64,000 nucleotides of DNA from Agromyces ramosus (GCF_004216665.1 NZ_SGWY01000001.1:682001-746000), one strand, 5' to 3'; shown: positions 1-8,208, counted from the stretch's first letter. The notes: a model not told the origin generated them from the sequence alone. Program-made: numbers and translations.

Positions 1-350
1 GCCTCGCCGCGGTCGCGACGTGGCCGCTCGTGGTGGCGGGCCTCGCGACGCTCGCCTCGGGCGTGCTGCTCGGACTCGGCACGAAGTACGGGCTCGTGCG
101 CTACCGCTGGGTGCTCGTGAAGCTCGTCGTCAACGTGGTGCTCGTGACCCTCGTGGTGCTCGTGCTCTGGCCCGGCATGGTCGCCGTCGGCGAGGCCGGT
201 CGCGCGGCGCTCGCCGACGGGACGGCGCCGGCGATGACCGCGACGCTCGTCTTCCCGCCGGTCGTCTCGTCCACCGCCCTGCTCGTGGCGATGGCGCTGT
301 CGGTGTTCAAGCCGTGGGGGCGCACGCGACGGGTCCCGCGCGACGAGTGA
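1..350 (+). CDS. Integral membrane protein, C-terminal part (5' truncated)
   Basis: The reading frame is open from the left edge of the window and ends in TGA at 348-350, so the true start lies outside. About 115 codons are visible. They encode several hydrophobic stretches (rich in Leu, Val and Ala around residues 1-25, 35-60 and 85-105) separated by short basic turns, ending in a charged cytoplasmic-looking tail (RTRRVPRDE). This resembles small multi-pass DUF2269-like proteins, but I cannot place it firmly. It is an orphan on the plus strand facing the membrane-protein pair at 439-1049. Confidence 0.7.
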   Translation, partial: LAAVATWPLVVAGLATLASGVLLGLGTKYGLVRYRWVLVKLVVNVVLVTLVVLVLWPGMVAVGEAGRAALADGTAPAMTATLVFPPVVSSTALLVAMALSVFKPWGRTRRVPRDE

Positions 351-438
351 TCCGTGAGGCGCGAGCGGCAATGCCGAAGTACCGGAGTACCCGAGGAATC
401 GCGAGCGAACACGATCGGGCGACCGGGTCGATTGCGGG

Positions 439-858
439 TCAGGAGCGCCGGTCGGCGGGCGTCGTCGACCAGACGGCGAGCGCCACGAGCAGCGGCTGGA
501 AGAACAGCCGGATGAAGCGGGCACGGTCGGTCGTGAGCCCGAAGGCGCTTCGCCGCTCCGCCCACTGCGCGAGGTTGCCGGGGAACACGGCGATGAAGAA
601 CGCGGCGACGATCGCGCCGATGCGCTCACGCTCGCGCGGGAGCGCGACGAGCGCCGCTCCGAGGCCGATCTCGGCGACACCCGACCCGACGACCACCGCG
701 TCGGCGTCGATGGGCACCCACGGCGGCACCTGCGCCCGGAACTCACGGCGCGCCCAGAACAGATGGCTCACCCCCGCGAAGACGAGGGCGCCGGCGAGCA
801 TGAGGCGTCCGATCGAGCGAGCGGGAGTCGACCGCGGGATGCCGGCCTTCCGCGTCAT
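439..858 (-). CDS. DoxX-like small membrane protein
   Basis: A 139-residue protein with four predicted membrane segments (about residues 17-33, 52-72, 80-95, 118-130) and a short basic N terminus. The order of helices and the segment LMLAGALVFAGVSHLFW resemble the DoxX/DoxD-like superfamily of quinone-associated or unknown-function membrane proteins. Its ATG at 856-858 overlaps the stop of the upstream gene by four bases (ATGA), so the two are translationally coupled. Function is not known; the DoxX assignment is by topology and general likeness. Confidence 0.75.
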   Translation of the reverse strand: MTRKAGIPRSTPARSIGRLMLAGALVFAGVSHLFWARREFRAQVPPWVPIDADAVVVGSGVAEIGLGAALVALPRERERIGAIVAAFFIAVFPGNLAQWAERRSAFGLTTDRARFIRLFFQPLLVALAVWSTTPADRRS

Positions 859-1049
859 CGCTCGATCGACTTCTGCTCGTCGGGGCGTCGCACGAAGTAC
901 CGGAGCGCGAAGAAGACCACGACCGCGACCACGGCGACGATCGCGAGCTTGCCGATGAACCAGAGCAGGCTGAACAGGACGTCGACGAGGAACCAGGCGA
1001 CGATCACCGCGACGATCACGCCGATGACGGTCCAGACGGTGCGGCTCAT
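855..1049 (-). CDS. Small two-helix membrane protein, 64 aa
   Basis: Encodes 64 residues with two hydrophobic helices (about 4-22 and 26-50) and a basic, charged C terminus. It is the first gene of a two-gene operon, overlapping the DoxX-like gene by ATGA. A TAGCCT -10 box on the minus strand (1056-1061) ends six bases before the ATG, so the mRNA is probably leaderless. No family is recognised beyond similarity to short actinobacterial hypothetical membrane proteins. Confidence 0.75.
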   Translation of the reverse strand: MSRTVWTVIGVIVAVIVAWFLVDVLFSLLWFIGKLAIVAVVAVVVFFALRYFVRRPDEQKSIER

Positions 1050-1055
1050 GCTTCG

Positions 1056-1061
1056 AGGCTA
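1056..1061 (-). promoter_or_regulatory. -10 box TAGCCT, leaderless promoter
   Basis: Six bases separate this hexamer from the ATG at 1047-1049, which puts +1 on the start codon. It lies back to back with a TAGGAT (1066-1071, plus strand) eight bases ahead of the gene at 1080. Confidence 0.6.
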
Positions 1062-1079
1062 GTCGTAGGATGACGGCTC

Positions 1080-1727
1080 ATGACGCCGGATTCGATCGAG
1101 GCCTTCGTCGAGCGGCTCGCGGCGAGCCCATCGGGCCCGAGCAGCGTGAACCCGTTCGACGCCACGCGCAGCGACAACGCGATCAGGCGTCGGAACCTCG
1201 CGCGGTACCTCGGGCAGCTCTCCGAGCGACGACCGACCACGCTGCTCGTGGGCGAGGCGCCCGGCTATCGCGGCATGGCGATCACGGGCGTCCCGTTCAC
1301 GAACACGGTGCTCCTGCAGCGCGGCATCCCGGAGTTCGGGCTGCTCGGCGCCGCGAACGGCTACGAGGTTCCGGATGCCCCGGGCGTCGCCGCCGAACCG
1401 ACGGCGACCGTCATGTGGCGCACGCTCGTCGCGCTCGACTTCCTTCCGGTGCTGTGGAGCGCCTTCCCGCTGCATCCGCACCGACCCGGGGACCCGAGGT
1501 CGAACCGCACTCCGACCATGACCGAGACCTCCGAGTGGGCCTGGTCCTGGCAGGCGCTGACGCAGGTCTTCCCGATCCGGTCGGTGGTCGCGGTCGGCAG
1601 CATCGCCCACTCCGCACTGGCGAGGAGCGGGTGGTCGGCGCCGCGCGTGCGGCATCCCGCGCACGGCGGTCGTGAGGAGTTCCGGCTCGGCCTCGAGGCG
1701 CTGCTCGCCGAGGGCGCCATCGCCTGA
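1080..1727 (+). CDS. Uracil-DNA glycosylase superfamily protein
   Basis: A 215-residue protein with the UDG-fold motif A at residues 58-75 (GEAPGYRG followed by GVPFTN) and a late histidine motif (FPLHPHRPG, about 128-136) where motif B usually lies. The family excises uracil or other damaged bases from DNA. Family 4 and 5 enzymes carry four iron-sulfur cysteines; this protein has none in view, so it belongs to a cluster-less branch and its base specificity cannot be read from sequence. A TAGGAT box at 1066-1071 lies eight bases before the ATG and no Shine-Dalgarno is present. Confidence 0.8.
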   Translation: MTPDSIEAFVERLAASPSGPSSVNPFDATRSDNAIRRRNLARYLGQLSERRPTTLLVGEAPGYRGMAITGVPFTNTVLLQRGIPEFGLLGAANGYEVPDAPGVAAEPTATVMWRTLVALDFLPVLWSAFPLHPHRPGDPRSNRTPTMTETSEWAWSWQALTQVFPIRSVVAVGSIAHSALARSGWSAPRVRHPAHGGREEFRLGLEALLAEGAIA

Positions 1728-1739
1728 GCCGGCGTCGAC

Positions 1740-2456
1740 TCAGCGGATGCCGCCGCCGAGGCGTGCCGAGATCTCCGCCGCGGTCGCCCGCGCCGCGTGC
1801 ACCACGTCGTCGAGCCGGACCGCGCTGTACGAGGTGCCGATGTACGGCACGGTGAGCGCCGCGACGGTGCCGCCGATCCGGTCGGTGACCGCGACGACCA
1901 CGTCGGTGACGCCGGCTTGCAGCCGATCCGGGCGGGTCAGGTAGCCGTCGGCGAGCTGCTCGGCCTCGCCGGGCAGGAGGTCGGCCGCGGCATCCGACGC
2001 CCCCGCCGAGAGCACCGCCCCGGTCGCCGTCGACTCCAGGGGGAAGCGCGCCCCCACCCGCACCTGGTAGCCGAAGTCGGCCGGCGACTCGGCCTGCGCG
2101 ATGATGCGCACCGCCCCGGCGTCATCGACGCCGAGGTTGCAGGACTGCCGGATGGCGTCGGCGAGCTCGCGCATGGGGCCCGCCGCGAGCTGCACGAGTC
2201 CGCGGAGCGGCGGGTGCCGGTGCGCCAGGTCGAAGAGCGCCATCGACAGCACGTACCGACCCGAACGCTCGTCGCGGGTCAGGTAGCCTCGGCGCTCGAG
2301 TGTCGCGAGCACGCGGTAGATCTGGCTGACGTTGCGGCCGACCGCCTCCGCGATCTCGGTCTGCGAGAGGCCACCGGCCTGGGCCGCGAGGAGCTCGAGG
2401 ATGTCGAGCGCCTTGTCGAGGGCGGGGGCGGAGTAGTCGGTCGTGCGTTCGGCCAT
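1740..2456 (-). CDS. IclR-family transcriptional regulator
   Basis: A 238-residue regulator. An N-terminal winged helix (about residues 12-75, motif GLSQTEIAEAVGRNVSQIYR) is followed by the IclR effector domain (about 80-235). It sits eight bases downstream of the SAHH-like gene in the same orientation, so the two form an operon. The start is the ATG at 2454-2456; the frame stays open upstream only because it runs antisense-free through the neighbour. It is the obvious candidate to bind the 27-bp dyad at 3654-3680 between the operon and the divergent PLP-enzyme gene. The effector is unknown but is likely a substrate or product of these enzymes. Confidence 0.88.
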   Translation of the reverse strand: MAERTTDYSAPALDKALDILELLAAQAGGLSQTEIAEAVGRNVSQIYRVLATLERRGYLTRDERSGRYVLSMALFDLAHRHPPLRGLVQLAAGPMRELADAIRQSCNLGVDDAGAVRIIAQAESPADFGYQVRVGARFPLESTATGAVLSAGASDAAADLLPGEAEQLADGYLTRPDRLQAGVTDVVVAVTDRIGGTVAALTVPYIGTSYSAVRLDDVVHAARATAAEISARLGGGIR

Positions 2457-2464
2457 GGCGGGCC

Positions 2465-3640
2465 TCAGCGGTCCGCGCCCATCGCCCGCACGAAGCGGCG
2501 GGCGATCTCGCGCTCGAGGTCGTCGGGCACGGGCTGCGCCCCCGGCGCAAGCGACCCGGCATCCGTCGCGACCCGCTCGAGCGAGAGGGACTGCAGGAGG
2601 AACCCCAGGTCCATCGCCTCGAGCGAGTTGCCCTTCGGCTCGCGCCCGGCGAGGTTCACCATGCGACCGCCGGCGAGCAGGATGAGCTCCCTCCCGTCGG
2701 GCAGGTCGACCCGCTCGATCGCCGTGTCGAGCTCGGTCACGGCGACGGCGCGGGCGGCGAGCGCGGCCGTGTCGATCTCCCACGGGAAGTGCCCGGCGTT
2801 CGCGAGCACGGCGCCGCTCGGCATCCGGTCGAACACCTCCTCGGTGACGATGCCCGGGTGTCCCGTGGCGGTGATGAAGAACTCGCCCCACTCGGCGAGG
2901 TTGCGGAGGTCGTCCACCCGATACCCGTCGAGGGCCGCCTCGAACGCCTTGATCTCGTCGATCTCGGCCACGGCGACCCGCCCGCCGAACGCACGCAGGT
3001 ACTGCGCGATGCCCCGCCCGCACCAGCCGTACCCGGCCACGACGAATCGCCGCCCCGGGATCATCAGGTTGGTGATGCGCATGATGCTCTCGACCACCGA
3101 CTGGCCGACCCCGTGGCGGTTCTCGCCGATCGCCTTGAGCGGGCTGTCGTTGATCACGATCGTCGGGAACGGCACTCGGCCTGCGAGCTCGGTGCGCAGG
3201 CGGATGCCGCCGCTGGTCGTCTCCTCGGTGCCGCCGATCACGTGGCGGGTCGCGTCCGCCGCGACGATGCCCGCCACGAGGTCGGCGCCGTTGTCGAGCA
3301 CGATGTCGGGCCGGGCGTCGACGACGGCGGCGACGTTGGCCTCGTGCTCCGCGAGCGTGTCGTTGCGTCGGCCGAACACGGTCATGCCGAGGCTGCGCAG
3401 GTAGGCGACGATGTCGTCCTGCGTCGACCCGTGATTGCCCGTCGCCACGACCTCGGCCCCGCCCGCCGCCAGCACCTCCAGCAGCACGGCGGTCTTCGGC
3501 TCGACGTGCAGCGACATGCCCACGCGGCGGCCGGCGAACGGCCGGCGCTCGGCGAAGTCCCGCCGAGTCGCGGCGAGCAGGGGCATCCGCGACCGGATCC
3601 AGGTGGTGCGGGCCGCGCCGCGATCGAGCAGTTCCGACAT
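2465..3640 (-). CDS. Atypical S-adenosylhomocysteine hydrolase-like protein
   Basis: A 391-residue member of the SAHH family (NAD-dependent thioether hydrolysis of S-adenosylhomocysteine). Family landmarks present: SLHVEPKTAVL with His45, TEETTSGG with Glu140, NDSPLK with Lys169, the Rossmann loop GYGWCGRG (203-210) in place of the usual GYGDVGKG, and GHF (283-285). Departures: the Asp-Asn pair after the Lys is Glu173-Asn174, the GHPS histidine motif is replaced by the stretch GREPKGNS (332-339), and the C-terminal Lys/Tyr extension of long-form enzymes is missing. It is near the length of short archaeal-type forms. It leads an operon with the IclR gene. I infer an altered substrate rather than the housekeeping SAH cycle. 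Confidence 0.82.
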   Translation of the reverse strand: MSELLDRGAARTTWIRSRMPLLAATRRDFAERRPFAGRRVGMSLHVEPKTAVLLEVLAAGGAEVVATGNHGSTQDDIVAYLRSLGMTVFGRRNDTLAEHEANVAAVVDARPDIVLDNGADLVAGIVAADATRHVIGGTEETTSGGIRLRTELAGRVPFPTIVINDSPLKAIGENRHGVGQSVVESIMRITNLMIPGRRFVVAGYGWCGRGIAQYLRAFGGRVAVAEIDEIKAFEAALDGYRVDDLRNLAEWGEFFITATGHPGIVTEEVFDRMPSGAVLANAGHFPWEIDTAALAARAVAVTELDTAIERVDLPDGRELILLAGGRMVNLAGREPKGNSLEAMDLGFLLQSLSLERVATDAGSLAPGAQPVPDDLEREIARRFVRAMGADR

Positions 3641-3653
3641 CTCGTCCGTCTTT

Positions 3654-3680
3654 CATATATGAATGCAGCTTTCACATATG
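3654..3680. promoter_or_regulatory. 27-bp dyad operator between SAHH-like and PLP-enzyme genes
   Basis: The arms are CATATATGAATGC and GCTTTCACATATG around one central base; 11 of 13 base pairs match. Within it TTCATATATGAA (3652-3663) is itself a perfect palindrome. This AT-rich block stands out in GC-rich DNA and lies 14 bases upstream of the SAHH-like ATG, well placed for control of both divergent genes. Assigning it to the IclR protein is inference. Confidence 0.65.
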
Positions 3681-3787
3681 GTACCGCTACGCCTGCCGAA
3701 ACACACCCCGACCCCGGGATACGCTGGCCGGGGCGCGCTGCCGCAGGCGTGGCATCCGCTCGCCCGGAGATCCCGGAGGTCTGGAAC

Positions 3788-4867
3788 GTGCACGACGCGA
3801 ACGACGAGATGCCCCTGCATCCCGACACCATGGCGATCATCGCCGGGCGGCCCCCGCACGAACCCGACCAGCCCATGAGCGTGCCGGTGCACCTGACGTC
3901 GACCTACGTGGCTGGCGGCCAGGTCGAGTACGGCCGCTACGGGAACCCGTCGTGGACGGCGTTCGAGGAGACCCTCGGTGCGCTCGAGGGCGGCCACTGC
4001 GTGTCGTTCGCCTCCGGCATGGCCGCCATCGCCGCCGTGTTCGACCTCGTCGAGCCGGGGGGCACGATCGTCGCGCCCCGGCACTCGTACACCGGCACCG
4101 TCGCCGCGCTGGCGGAGCGCGAGGAGCACGGCCGGGCGAAGGCGCTGTTCGTCGACATCACCGACACGGCGGCCGTCGCCGAGGCGTGCGCGGATGCCGC
4201 GATGGTGTGGTTCGAGACGCCGACCAACCCGGCGCTCGAGGTCGCAGACATCACGGCGATCGTGCGTGCCGCGCACGCGCACGGCGCCATCGTCGCGGTC
4301 GACAACACGTTCGCGACGCCGCTGCTGCAGCGTCCGCTCGAGCACGGCGCCGACATCGTCGTGCATTCGGCCACGAAGTACATCTCGGGACACAGCGACG
4401 TGCTCATGGGCGCGGCCGTCACGGCCTCCGACGAGCTCGCCGCCGCCCTGGTGCAGCGCCGTTCGTTGTACGGCGCGATCCCGGCCCCGCTCGAGGCGTT
4501 CCTCGCGCTGCGCGGGCTGCGCACGCTGCCCGTGCGCCTCGAGCGCGCGCAGGCCACCGCGCAGGAGCTCGTGCGACGCCTCGACGGGCACCCGGCCCTG
4601 GAGGAGGTGCGCTACCCCGGCTTCGGCGCGATCGTGTCGATCGTGGTGCGCGGCGGCGCCGATCCGGCCGACGCCCTCGTCGGACGCACGCGGCTGTGGG
4701 TGCACGCGACGAGCCTCGGAGGCGTGGAGTCGACGTTCGAACGTCGCCGCCGCTGGCCGCTTGAGCAGCCGACCATCCCCGAGGGGCTCGTGCGCTTGTC
4801 GGTCGGGCTCGAGCACGTCGACGACCTGCACCGCGACCTGGTCGGAGCGCTCGACTCGCTCGGCTGA
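3788..4867 (+). CDS. Cys/Met metabolism PLP-dependent enzyme (cystathionine gamma-lyase/synthase type)
   Basis: A 359-residue fold-type I PLP enzyme of the transsulfuration family. Visible landmarks are the substrate segment YGRYGNPSW, the cofactor loop FASGMAA, FETPTNP, VDNTFATP and the PLP lysine in HSATKYISGHSD. I chose the GTG at 3788 because GGAGGT lies seven bases upstream; the frame is open further upstream but antisense to the SAHH-like gene. Such enzymes cleave or form C-S bonds in cystathionine, homocysteine or methionine. Divergence from the SAHH-like gene across a shared dyad suggests that both act on sulfur amino-acid thioethers. Exact reaction (gamma-lyase or gamma-synthase) is not decidable here. 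Confidence 0.88.
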   Translation: MHDANDEMPLHPDTMAIIAGRPPHEPDQPMSVPVHLTSTYVAGGQVEYGRYGNPSWTAFEETLGALEGGHCVSFASGMAAIAAVFDLVEPGGTIVAPRHSYTGTVAALAEREEHGRAKALFVDITDTAAVAEACADAAMVWFETPTNPALEVADITAIVRAAHAHGAIVAVDNTFATPLLQRPLEHGADIVVHSATKYISGHSDVLMGAAVTASDELAAALVQRRSLYGAIPAPLEAFLALRGLRTLPVRLERAQATAQELVRRLDGHPALEEVRYPGFGAIVSIVVRGGADPADALVGRTRLWVHATSLGGVESTFERRRRWPLEQPTIPEGLVRLSVGLEHVDDLHRDLVGALDSLG

Positions 4868-4886
4868 CGCCCCGGCGTCACCCGAT

Positions 4887-5720
4887 TCAGGAGCCGCGCT
4901 CGAGCAGCCAGTCCATCGCGTCGGGCACGGTGTCGAGCACCGAGACGTGTCCGTCGTCGAGCCGCATCCAGAGGGTCGCCCTCGGCAGCCGTCCGAGCAT
5001 CCAGGACGCGTGCCGCCGCGGGACGACCCGGTCGCCCTCGCCCTGCACGAGCAGCACCGGCGCCCGCACCGCCTCGAGCTCGAAACCCCATGGCTTCGCG
5101 AACGCGACGTCGTCGTCGATGAGCCCGTCGGGCCCGAACTGCGCCGACCGCGCGACGTCGTCGCCGAGCGCCGACCAGGGTCCGTCGAGCGCCGCGAAGT
5201 CCGCGGGCAGGAACTGCTCGGGGTCGAACTCCTCGGTCTCGGCGTATCCGGCGCGCGCCTCCCGCCCGTCCATCGCTGCGCGCAGGCCGCCGGGCGCCTG
5301 CATGCCGTCGAACCAGTCGAACGCGTCGGTCCACGGCGCGATGGCGGCGAGCGTGACGACCGCCGTCACGCGATCCGGCAGCAGCGCGGCCCCCGCCAGC
5401 GCGTGAGGGCCGCCGCCCGAGGCACCCATGGCGGCGAATCGCGCGACGCCGAACGCCTCCGCGACGGCGGCCGCGTCGGCCGCGGCCGAGGCGACGTCGC
5501 GACCCGGCTGCGGCGTCGATCCACCGTACGCGGGCCGTGCGTACGAGAGCACGCGGATGCCGCGTGCCGCGGCCGCGGCCAGCACCGGCGCGAGCGGGGC
5601 ACCCGTCTGCGGGGAGCCGTGGTGCCACATGAGCACGAGCCGCGCCGCGGCATCCGCCCCGCTGTCGTAGGCCCGGAGCACGCGCCCGTCGTCGAGTCGC
5701 ACGTCGACCGTTCTCAGCAC
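4887..5720 (-). CDS. Alpha/beta hydrolase
   Basis: A 277-residue alpha/beta hydrolase. The nucleophile elbow is GASGGG, an oxyanion segment HHGSPQTG lies near the N terminus, and the C-terminal His is in DDGHVSVL. I chose the GTG at 5718-5720 because GGAGGG lies six bases upstream of it; a longer form starting at 5762 is possible, but its start would sit only one base from the -10 hexamer. Substrate cannot be read; it resembles proline-iminopeptidase-like esterases. It is convergent with the PLP-enzyme gene, nineteen bases apart. Confidence 0.8.
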   Translation of the reverse strand: MLRTVDVRLDDGRVLRAYDSGADAAARLVLMWHHGSPQTGAPLAPVLAAAAARGIRVLSYARPAYGGSTPQPGRDVASAAADAAAVAEAFGVARFAAMGASGGGPHALAGAALLPDRVTAVVTLAAIAPWTDAFDWFDGMQAPGGLRAAMDGREARAGYAETEEFDPEQFLPADFAALDGPWSALGDDVARSAQFGPDGLIDDDVAFAKPWGFELEAVRAPVLLVQGEGDRVVPRRHASWMLGRLPRATLWMRLDDGHVSVLDTVPDAMDWLLERGS

Positions 5721-5763
5721 GCCGATCCCTCCGTCGTCAACCCCGCCACCCGCGGAGGTCACC

Positions 5764-5773
5764 AGCCTAGGCT
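5764..5773. promoter_or_regulatory. Palindromic -10 element AGCCTAGGCT shared by divergent genes
   Basis: Read on the plus strand TAGGCT (5768-5773) ends six bases before GTG 5780, giving a leaderless EI24 mRNA. Read on the minus strand the same bases give TAGGCT at 5769-5764, placing the hydrolase mRNA start near 5757 and leaving a short leader with the GGAGGG site. Confidence 0.55.
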
Positions 5774-5779
5774 GGGCGC

Positions 5780-6574
5780 GTGGTGGGCGGCTTCTTCTCA
5801 GGTGCGGGGATGCTCCTGCGCGGATTCCGATTCTGGGGTCGGCGCCCGGGCGTGATGCTGCTCGGCCTCATCCCGGCCGCGATCGTGTTCCTCCTCGTGC
5901 TCGGCGCGCTCGTCGCGCTGGGCTTCGGTCTGCCGGGGTTCACCGGCTGGCTGACGCCCTTCGCCGACGAGTGGGTGGACCCGTGGCCGACGCTGATCCG
6001 CAGCGCGATCGGCGCGATCCTCTTCGGCGCCGCCGTCGTCCTCGCCGCCGTGACGTTCACCGCCGTGACGCTGGCAGTGGGCGACCCGTTCTACGAGCGC
6101 ATCTGGCGCGCGATGGAGCTCGAGCTCGGCGGCAGCGTCCCCGAGCAGGGCGCCGGGTTCTGGCGCGGCGTGCGCGACTCGGCCGCCCTCATCGGGCTCG
6201 GGCTGCTCGCGTCGATCGGCGTGGTGCTCACCGGGTTCCTGCCCGTGGTCGGCGCGGTGGCAGCGCCCGTGCTGGGCATCCTGCTGTCGGGGCGGCTGCT
6301 CGCGATGGAGCTCAGCTCACGGGCGTTCGAGGCCCGTGGCATCCCGGCCTCGCACCGGCGGATGCTGCTGCGCGGCCACCGGGCGAAGCTGCTCGGGTTC
6401 GGCGTCGCGACGCAGCTGTGCTTCATGGTTCCGCTCGGCGCCGTGCTCACGATGCCGGCGGCGGTCGCCGGGTCGACGATCCTCGCCCGGTCGGTGCTCG
6501 ATGCGGCCGCCGGACGATCGGCGGATGCCGCGGCAGTCGGTCCGGCAGCGGCGACGGATCACCGCCTGGCATAG
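5780..6574 (+). CDS. EI24 domain membrane protein
   Basis: A 264-residue protein with four to six membrane helices, beginning near GGFFSGAGMLLRGFRFW and containing the family-typical segment around VGDPFYERIWRAMELELGG. EI24/CysZ-like proteins are membrane proteins; CysZ itself moves sulfate, while actinobacterial members are mostly uncharacterised. The GTG at 5780 follows a TAGGCT -10 box by six bases and has no Shine-Dalgarno. The C terminus is a hydrophilic Ala-rich tail. It stands alone on this strand. Confidence 0.8.
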   Translation: MVGGFFSGAGMLLRGFRFWGRRPGVMLLGLIPAAIVFLLVLGALVALGFGLPGFTGWLTPFADEWVDPWPTLIRSAIGAILFGAAVVLAAVTFTAVTLAVGDPFYERIWRAMELELGGSVPEQGAGFWRGVRDSAALIGLGLLASIGVVLTGFLPVVGAVAAPVLGILLSGRLLAMELSSRAFEARGIPASHRRMLLRGHRAKLLGFGVATQLCFMVPLGAVLTMPAAVAGSTILARSVLDAAAGRSADAAAVGPAAATDHRLA

Positions 6575-6603
6575 CCCGCTCCCCCGCAACGTCCTGCGCT
6601 TCG

Positions 6604-7194
6604 TCAGCCGCCGGGCGCGCGACCGTCGAAGAGCAGCATCGGCACCGGCCCGAACGGCCGCGAGCGCACGCGCAGGCGGCGGATGTCGCCGCCGACGAAC
6701 CCCGCGTCGACGAGCGTCCGCTCGGTGTCGCGGTCCCAGTGGCATCCGTGGCAGACGCGCTTCGAGATCGGCGTGGCCACCCGCTGCACGAACCGCTTGA
6801 GGGTGCCGTCCGGCGCGACGACGTGGTCGACGAACACCACCCGGCCGCCCGGCACGAGCACGCGACGCACCTCGGCGAGCGCGGCGGCCGGGTCGGTCAC
6901 CGAGCACAGCACGTACGTGCCGACGACCGCGTCGACGGAATGATCCGGCAGCGGGATCGCCTCGGCCTTCGCGTCGAGGGGCACGGACTCGTGCCGCCAC
7001 TCCCGGGCGCGCGTGGCGAGCTCCTGGCGTCGCTTCGCGTCGGGTTCGAGCCCCTGCCACGTGACGCTCGGGTCGAACGCGCCGAAGTTCTCGCCGTCGC
7101 CGGCGCCGATCTCGAGCACGCGCCCGCGCACCCGCGCCAGGAAGTCGCGCTCGAGTTCGTCGAGCTCGTCGTCGCCGATCAGCGGGGTGGCCAC
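6604..7194 (-). CDS. Class I SAM-dependent methyltransferase (METTL7/UbiE-like)
   Basis: About 196 residues with methyltransferase motif I (VLEIGAGDGENFG, near residue 26), the acidic post-I region (GLEPDAKRR), motif II (VDAVVGTYVLCSV) and motif III (LVPGGRVVFVDHV). The C-terminal CHGCHWDRDTE segment resembles METTL7-like thiol or lipid methyltransferases. Two GTG codons occur in tandem; the second (7192-7194) is six bases after a TAGCGT -10 box (7201-7206), which decides the start. Substrate unknown. Confidence 0.82.
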   Translation of the reverse strand: MATPLIGDDELDELERDFLARVRGRVLEIGAGDGENFGAFDPSVTWQGLEPDAKRRQELATRAREWRHESVPLDAKAEAIPLPDHSVDAVVGTYVLCSVTDPAAALAEVRRVLVPGGRVVFVDHVVAPDGTLKRFVQRVATPISKRVCHGCHWDRDTERTLVDAGFVGGDIRRLRVRSRPFGPVPMLLFDGRAPGG

Positions 7195-7200
7195 CACCGC

Positions 7201-7206
7201 ACGCTA
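7201..7206 (-). promoter_or_regulatory. -10 box TAGCGT
   Basis: Ends six bases before the second of two tandem GTG codons of the methyltransferase gene, favouring 7194 over 7197 as the translation start. Confidence 0.5.
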
Positions 7207-7257
7207 CCGCGCCGCGGCCCGGGCGTCACGGGGGCGTCGGCCTCGCGGCATCCGACG

Positions 7258-8208
7258 TCAGCCCTGCACGCGACCCGACGTGGCCGCGATCCGCTTCAGC
7301 AGCGGTGGCTTCGCGAGCACCCACGCGACGACCATGACGACGACGGATGCCGCGAACACCGCGAACCCGATCCAGTCGTCGGCGTCGCGCGCGGCGTACA
7401 TCTGGTTGAGCTTCCGAAGCGCGCCCGTGGTGAGCACGAGCACGACGTGCACGAACGTGAACAGGAGGAAGAACAGCATCACGGGGTAGTGCAGGGCCTT
7501 CGCGAGCTTCTCCGGGAACGCCCGCACGAGCGGCCCCTCGAGCGGCCACACCGACGAGAGGCGAAGGCCGGTGAGGATCGCGATCGGCGACGCGATGAAC
7601 ACGATCGTGAAGTAGGCCAACTGCTGCAGCGAGTTGTACACCACCCACGAGTTCTCGGTCGGCCACTCGAGCGACGCGTACTGCAGCGCCGCGGAGAGCG
7701 CGTTCGGCACCACCGCCCAGTCGGTGGGCACGATGCGAAGCCACTGCCCGGTCGCGAACAGGAGCACGACGTAGACGACGCCGTTGAGCACCCAGAACGC
7801 GTCGAGCCACAGGTGGAACCAGAGGTGGATGCCCATGCGCCGCGGATTGCGCCGGGTGCGCGGCCACCGCGTGTTGTCGCGTGTCCAGAAGCCGGGCGGC
7901 CGCTGCTTCGAACGCAGTTGGTAGCCGGTGCGCACGATGAGGAGGAGGAAGAACGAGTTCAGGAAGTGCTGCCAGCCGAGCCACGCGGGGATGCCCACCG
8001 GCGTGCCCTCGGGCGGCGGCACGATGCCAGGGTACGTGGCGATGAACTCCTCCACCGCCGGCAGTTCGCGGAGCCACCGCGCCACGAGCACGACGACCAC
8101 GAGCGCGGCGAGCGAGATGACGGTCGTCCACAGCACCAGCCTGCGCTGCGCCCTCCACCAGTCGGCGGCACGAGCGGCGCGGCTGGGCTTCGACGAGGTC
8201 ACGGTCAT
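7258..8208 (-). CDS. Cytochrome b561-like membrane protein
   Basis: A 316-residue membrane protein with about five helices. Histidines fall inside or at the ends of helices (QHFLNSFF, IHLWFHLWLDAFW, LHYPVMLFFLLFTFVHVVL), as expected for a b-type haem-binding cytochrome b561/formate-dehydrogenase-gamma fold. The ATG at 8206-8208 was chosen since upstream codons encode a Pro/Arg-rich, non-conserved stretch. Such proteins pass electrons between quinone and a periplasmic or extracellular molybdenum enzyme, but no oxidoreductase partner gene is adjacent. Confidence 0.75.
   Translation of the reverse strand: MTVTSSKPSRAARAADWWRAQRRLVLWTTVISLAALVVVVLVARWLRELPAVEEFIATYPGIVPPPEGTPVGIPAWLGWQHFLNSFFLLLIVRTGYQLRSKQRPPGFWTRDNTRWPRTRRNPRRMGIHLWFHLWLDAFWVLNGVVYVVLLFATGQWLRIVPTDWAVVPNALSAALQYASLEWPTENSWVVYNSLQQLAYFTIVFIASPIAILTGLRLSSVWPLEGPLVRAFPEKLAKALHYPVMLFFLLFTFVHVVLVLTTGALRKLNQMYAARDADDWIGFAVFAASVVVMVVAWVLAKPPLLKRIAATSGRVQG

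Noticed and set aside
2789..3787. Extended N terminus for the PLP-enzyme gene
   Set aside because: It lies antisense to the SAHH-like gene, and a good ribosome site favours GTG 3788.
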